DNA from: Bryobacteraceae bacterium
GTDB taxonomy: Bacteria > Acidobacteriota > Terriglobia > Bryobacterales > Bryobacteraceae
DNA length: 6,934 bases
Direction: 5' to 3'
Assembly: GCA_019686145.1 (NCBI GenBank)
Contig: JADGHK010000121.1
Location: 1 to 6,934, forward strand
Positions within the stretch are counted from its first letter, which is position 1; the number at the start of each line of letters is the position of its first letter. The notes under the pieces are model-generated. The model saw nothing but the letters and a program-made list of their open reading frames with translations, was not told the origin of the DNA and made no database searches. The translations under genes were made by a program, and so were the position numbers. Of this stretch, positions 5,709 through 6,934 are shown one piece after another.

Positions 5709-6485
5709 ATGAGCGACACATTTCGAATTGCGGATCGCGAATTCCGGTCCCGCCTCTTCGTTGGAACCGGTAAGTACCGCAGTTTCCAGGAGATGGCGCG
5801 TTGCCACGAGGCCTCCGGCGCAGAAGTGGTGACTGTGGCGGTACGGCGCGTCAATCTCAACGACCGCTCCAAGGAGAGCCTGCTCGATTATATTGACCGC
5901 TCCAAGTACTTCATTCTGCCGAATACTGCCGGCTGCTATACCGCCGAGGAGGCCATCCGGACGGCCAGGCTGGCGCGCGAGGTGGGCTTGTCCAACTGGA
6001 TCAAGCTGGAGGTGATCGGGGACGAGAAAACCTTGTTTCCGGACAACGAGGGTTTGCTCGAAGCGACCCGCGTGCTGGTCAAAGAGGGTTTTGTCGTTCT
6101 TCCCTACACGAACGACGATCTGGTGAATGCCCGGAAGCTTATCGATGCCGGCGCGGCCGCTGTCATGCCTCTTGCTGCCCCGATCGGGTCCGGCATGGGC
6201 GTGCAGAATATATCGAATCTGCGGATTCTCCGTGAAATGATCACCGAGGTGCCGCTGATTGTCGATGCCGGGGTCGGTACCGCTTCGGATGCCGCGATTG
6301 CGATGGAGTTAGGTTACGACGGCCTGCTGCTCAACACGGCGATCGCCGCCGCGGAGGATTCCGTAAAGATGGCGCAGGCCATGAAGCATGCCGTCGAGGC
6401 GGGACGTCTCGCTTATCTCGCTGGACGTATGCCGAAGAAGCTCTACGCTACGGCGAGCAGCCCGCTTGAAGGCGTCGTTCGCTAA
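5709..6485 (+). CDS. thiG: Thiazole synthase
   Basis: ThiG builds the thiazole phosphate carboxylate of thiamine from 1-deoxy-D-xylulose 5-phosphate, dehydroglycine and sulfur delivered as ThiS thiocarboxylate. It is a cytosolic TIM barrel. The 258 residues match the family length. Signatures are SRLFVGTGKY (14-23), AVRRVNLND (44-52), the Schiff-base lysine K99 in WIKLEVIGDE, LPYTNDD (131-137), the phosphate-binding APIGSGMGVQN (157-167), IVDAGVGTASDA (184-195) and DGLLLNTAIA (204-213). All conserved catalytic residues I can place are present. The ATG at 5709 has a modest GAAGG four bases upstream. No thiS, thiF, thiH or thiO is in the window and no TPP riboswitch fits in the 32-bp gap before it, so regulation must be through the upstream gene, the local promoter, or elsewhere. 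The next gene starts 18 bp after its stop. Confidence 0.96.
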   Translation: MSDTFRIADREFRSRLFVGTGKYRSFQEMARCHEASGAEVVTVAVRRVNLNDRSKESLLDYIDRSKYFILPNTAGCYTAEEAIRTARLAREVGLSNWIKLEVIGDEKTLFPDNEGLLEATRVLVKEGFVVLPYTNDDLVNARKLIDAGAAAVMPLAAPIGSGMGVQNISNLRILREMITEVPLIVDAGVGTASDAAIAMELGYDGLLLNTAIAAAEDSVKMAQAMKHAVEAGRLAYLAGRMPKKLYATASSPLEGVVR

Positions 6486-6503
6486 GTTTTCCCGTACGGA
6501 CTT

Positions 6504-6934
6504 ATGCGTATCGCGATCCTGTCCGATATTCACGACAATCTCTGGAATCTGGCCGCCGCTCTGGAGAGCATCCGCGCGCGCGATTGCGAAGCCCTGATCT
6601 GTTGCGGCGATCTTTGTTCTCCTTTCGTTGTGGATCGCCTTCGTACCTTTCCAGGGCCGGTGCACATCGTATTCGGCAACAATGACGCGGATTTGTATCG
6701 CATCACCAGGAAGTGCGACAGCAGGGTGCAGGCGCACGGCGAGATCGCGGAGCTGGAACTCGGCGGCCGCAAGATTGGCGTGAATCATTTCGACGGGATC
6801 GCCCGCTCAATGGCGCATTCCGGCCTCTACGATGTCGTCTGCTACGGCCACAATCACCGCTTCGCCGTCTCTCAGATCAACGGAACTCTCGCAATCAATC
6901 CAGGTCCCATCATGGGCGCGGCGGGCTTTTCCGC
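6504..6934 (+). CDS. YfcE/MJ0936-type metallophosphoesterase, 3' truncated by window edge
   Basis: An open frame runs from the ATG at 6504 to the edge (143 codons and two bases). The translation opens MRIAILSDIHDN, the first metal-binding motif (D8, H10). It is followed by CCGDLC (D36), FGNND (58-61), GVNHFDG (H95) and YGHNHRF (H116, H118), then the NPGP turn. This is the complete metal-ligand set of the calcineurin-like phosphoesterase fold in its small single-domain form, whose members hydrolyse phosphodiesters such as bis-pNPP in vitro with Mn or Ni. The physiological substrate is usually unknown. Family proteins are about 150-170 residues, so only a short C-terminal piece is missing. It lies 18 bp after thiG on the same strand with no strong Shine-Dalgarno and is probably in the same transcript. 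A direct link to thiamine synthesis is not established. Confidence 0.88.
   Translation, partial: MRIAILSDIHDNLWNLAAALESIRARDCEALICCGDLCSPFVVDRLRTFPGPVHIVFGNNDADLYRITRKCDSRVQAHGEIAELELGGRKIGVNHFDGIARSMAHSGLYDVVCYGHNHRFAVSQINGTLAINPGPIMGAAGFS

Overview
The window is GC-rich bacterial chromosome, densely packed with mostly housekeeping genes and carrying no mobile element, phage gene, CRISPR array or obvious transferred island. GTG and TTG starts are used freely, start/stop overlaps are frequent and several genes lack a Shine-Dalgarno. The gene content (Mla-type lipid transport, bacterial-type inositol-3-phosphate synthase, LytTR response regulator, HDAC-like amidohydrolase) is compatible with an Acidobacteriota-like soil bacterium. 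That assignment is an inference from protein flavour, not from a marker gene.

Left part (1-693, minus strand): the end of a three-member, translationally coupled chain read right to left. It consists of an uncharacterised 70-residue ORF, a STAS-domain protein, and the first 37 codons of an MlaE-type ABC permease running off the left edge. The stop/start overlaps are GTGA and TTGA. STAS plus MlaE suggests an Mla-like phospholipid transporter, with the STAS protein as the MlaB-like subunit. Divergent from it is a Rossmann-fold reductase of the F420-dependent NADP oxidoreductase family (783-1364, plus), with a strong Shine-Dalgarno.

Middle part (1365-4800): a complete tRNA-Pro(UGG) with encoded CCA is followed 45 bp later by an HDAC-superfamily deacetylase (1564-2499, plus). 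This gene converges on an extended-SDR NAD-dependent epimerase/dehydratase (2496-3473, minus), and the two share a TTAA in which both stop codons lie. The epimerase is the second gene of a minus-strand pair whose first gene is inositol-3-phosphate synthase (ino1). I place the ino1 start at an internal TTG (4800) that has a good Shine-Dalgarno, not at the longest-ORF GTG. The pair may make and use an inositol or sugar-nucleotide derivative, but the epimerase substrate is not readable from sequence.

Right part (4801-6934, plus): a LytTR response regulator is preceded by a recognisable extended -10 promoter that would start its mRNA within a few bases of the ATG, so it is probably leaderless. 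It is followed by thiG (thiazole synthase) and then a truncated YfcE/MJ0936-type metallophosphoesterase. Between the regulator and thiG lies a perfect 9-bp inverted repeat. It contains the regulator's stop codon, and its right arm overlaps a near-consensus -10 placed at the same distance from the thiG ATG as in the regulator promoter.

I found no clear undescribed multi-gene system. The best leads are the small coupled ORF ahead of the STAS/MlaE genes, and the repeated '-10 nine bases before ATG' arrangement with the inverted repeat at thiG.
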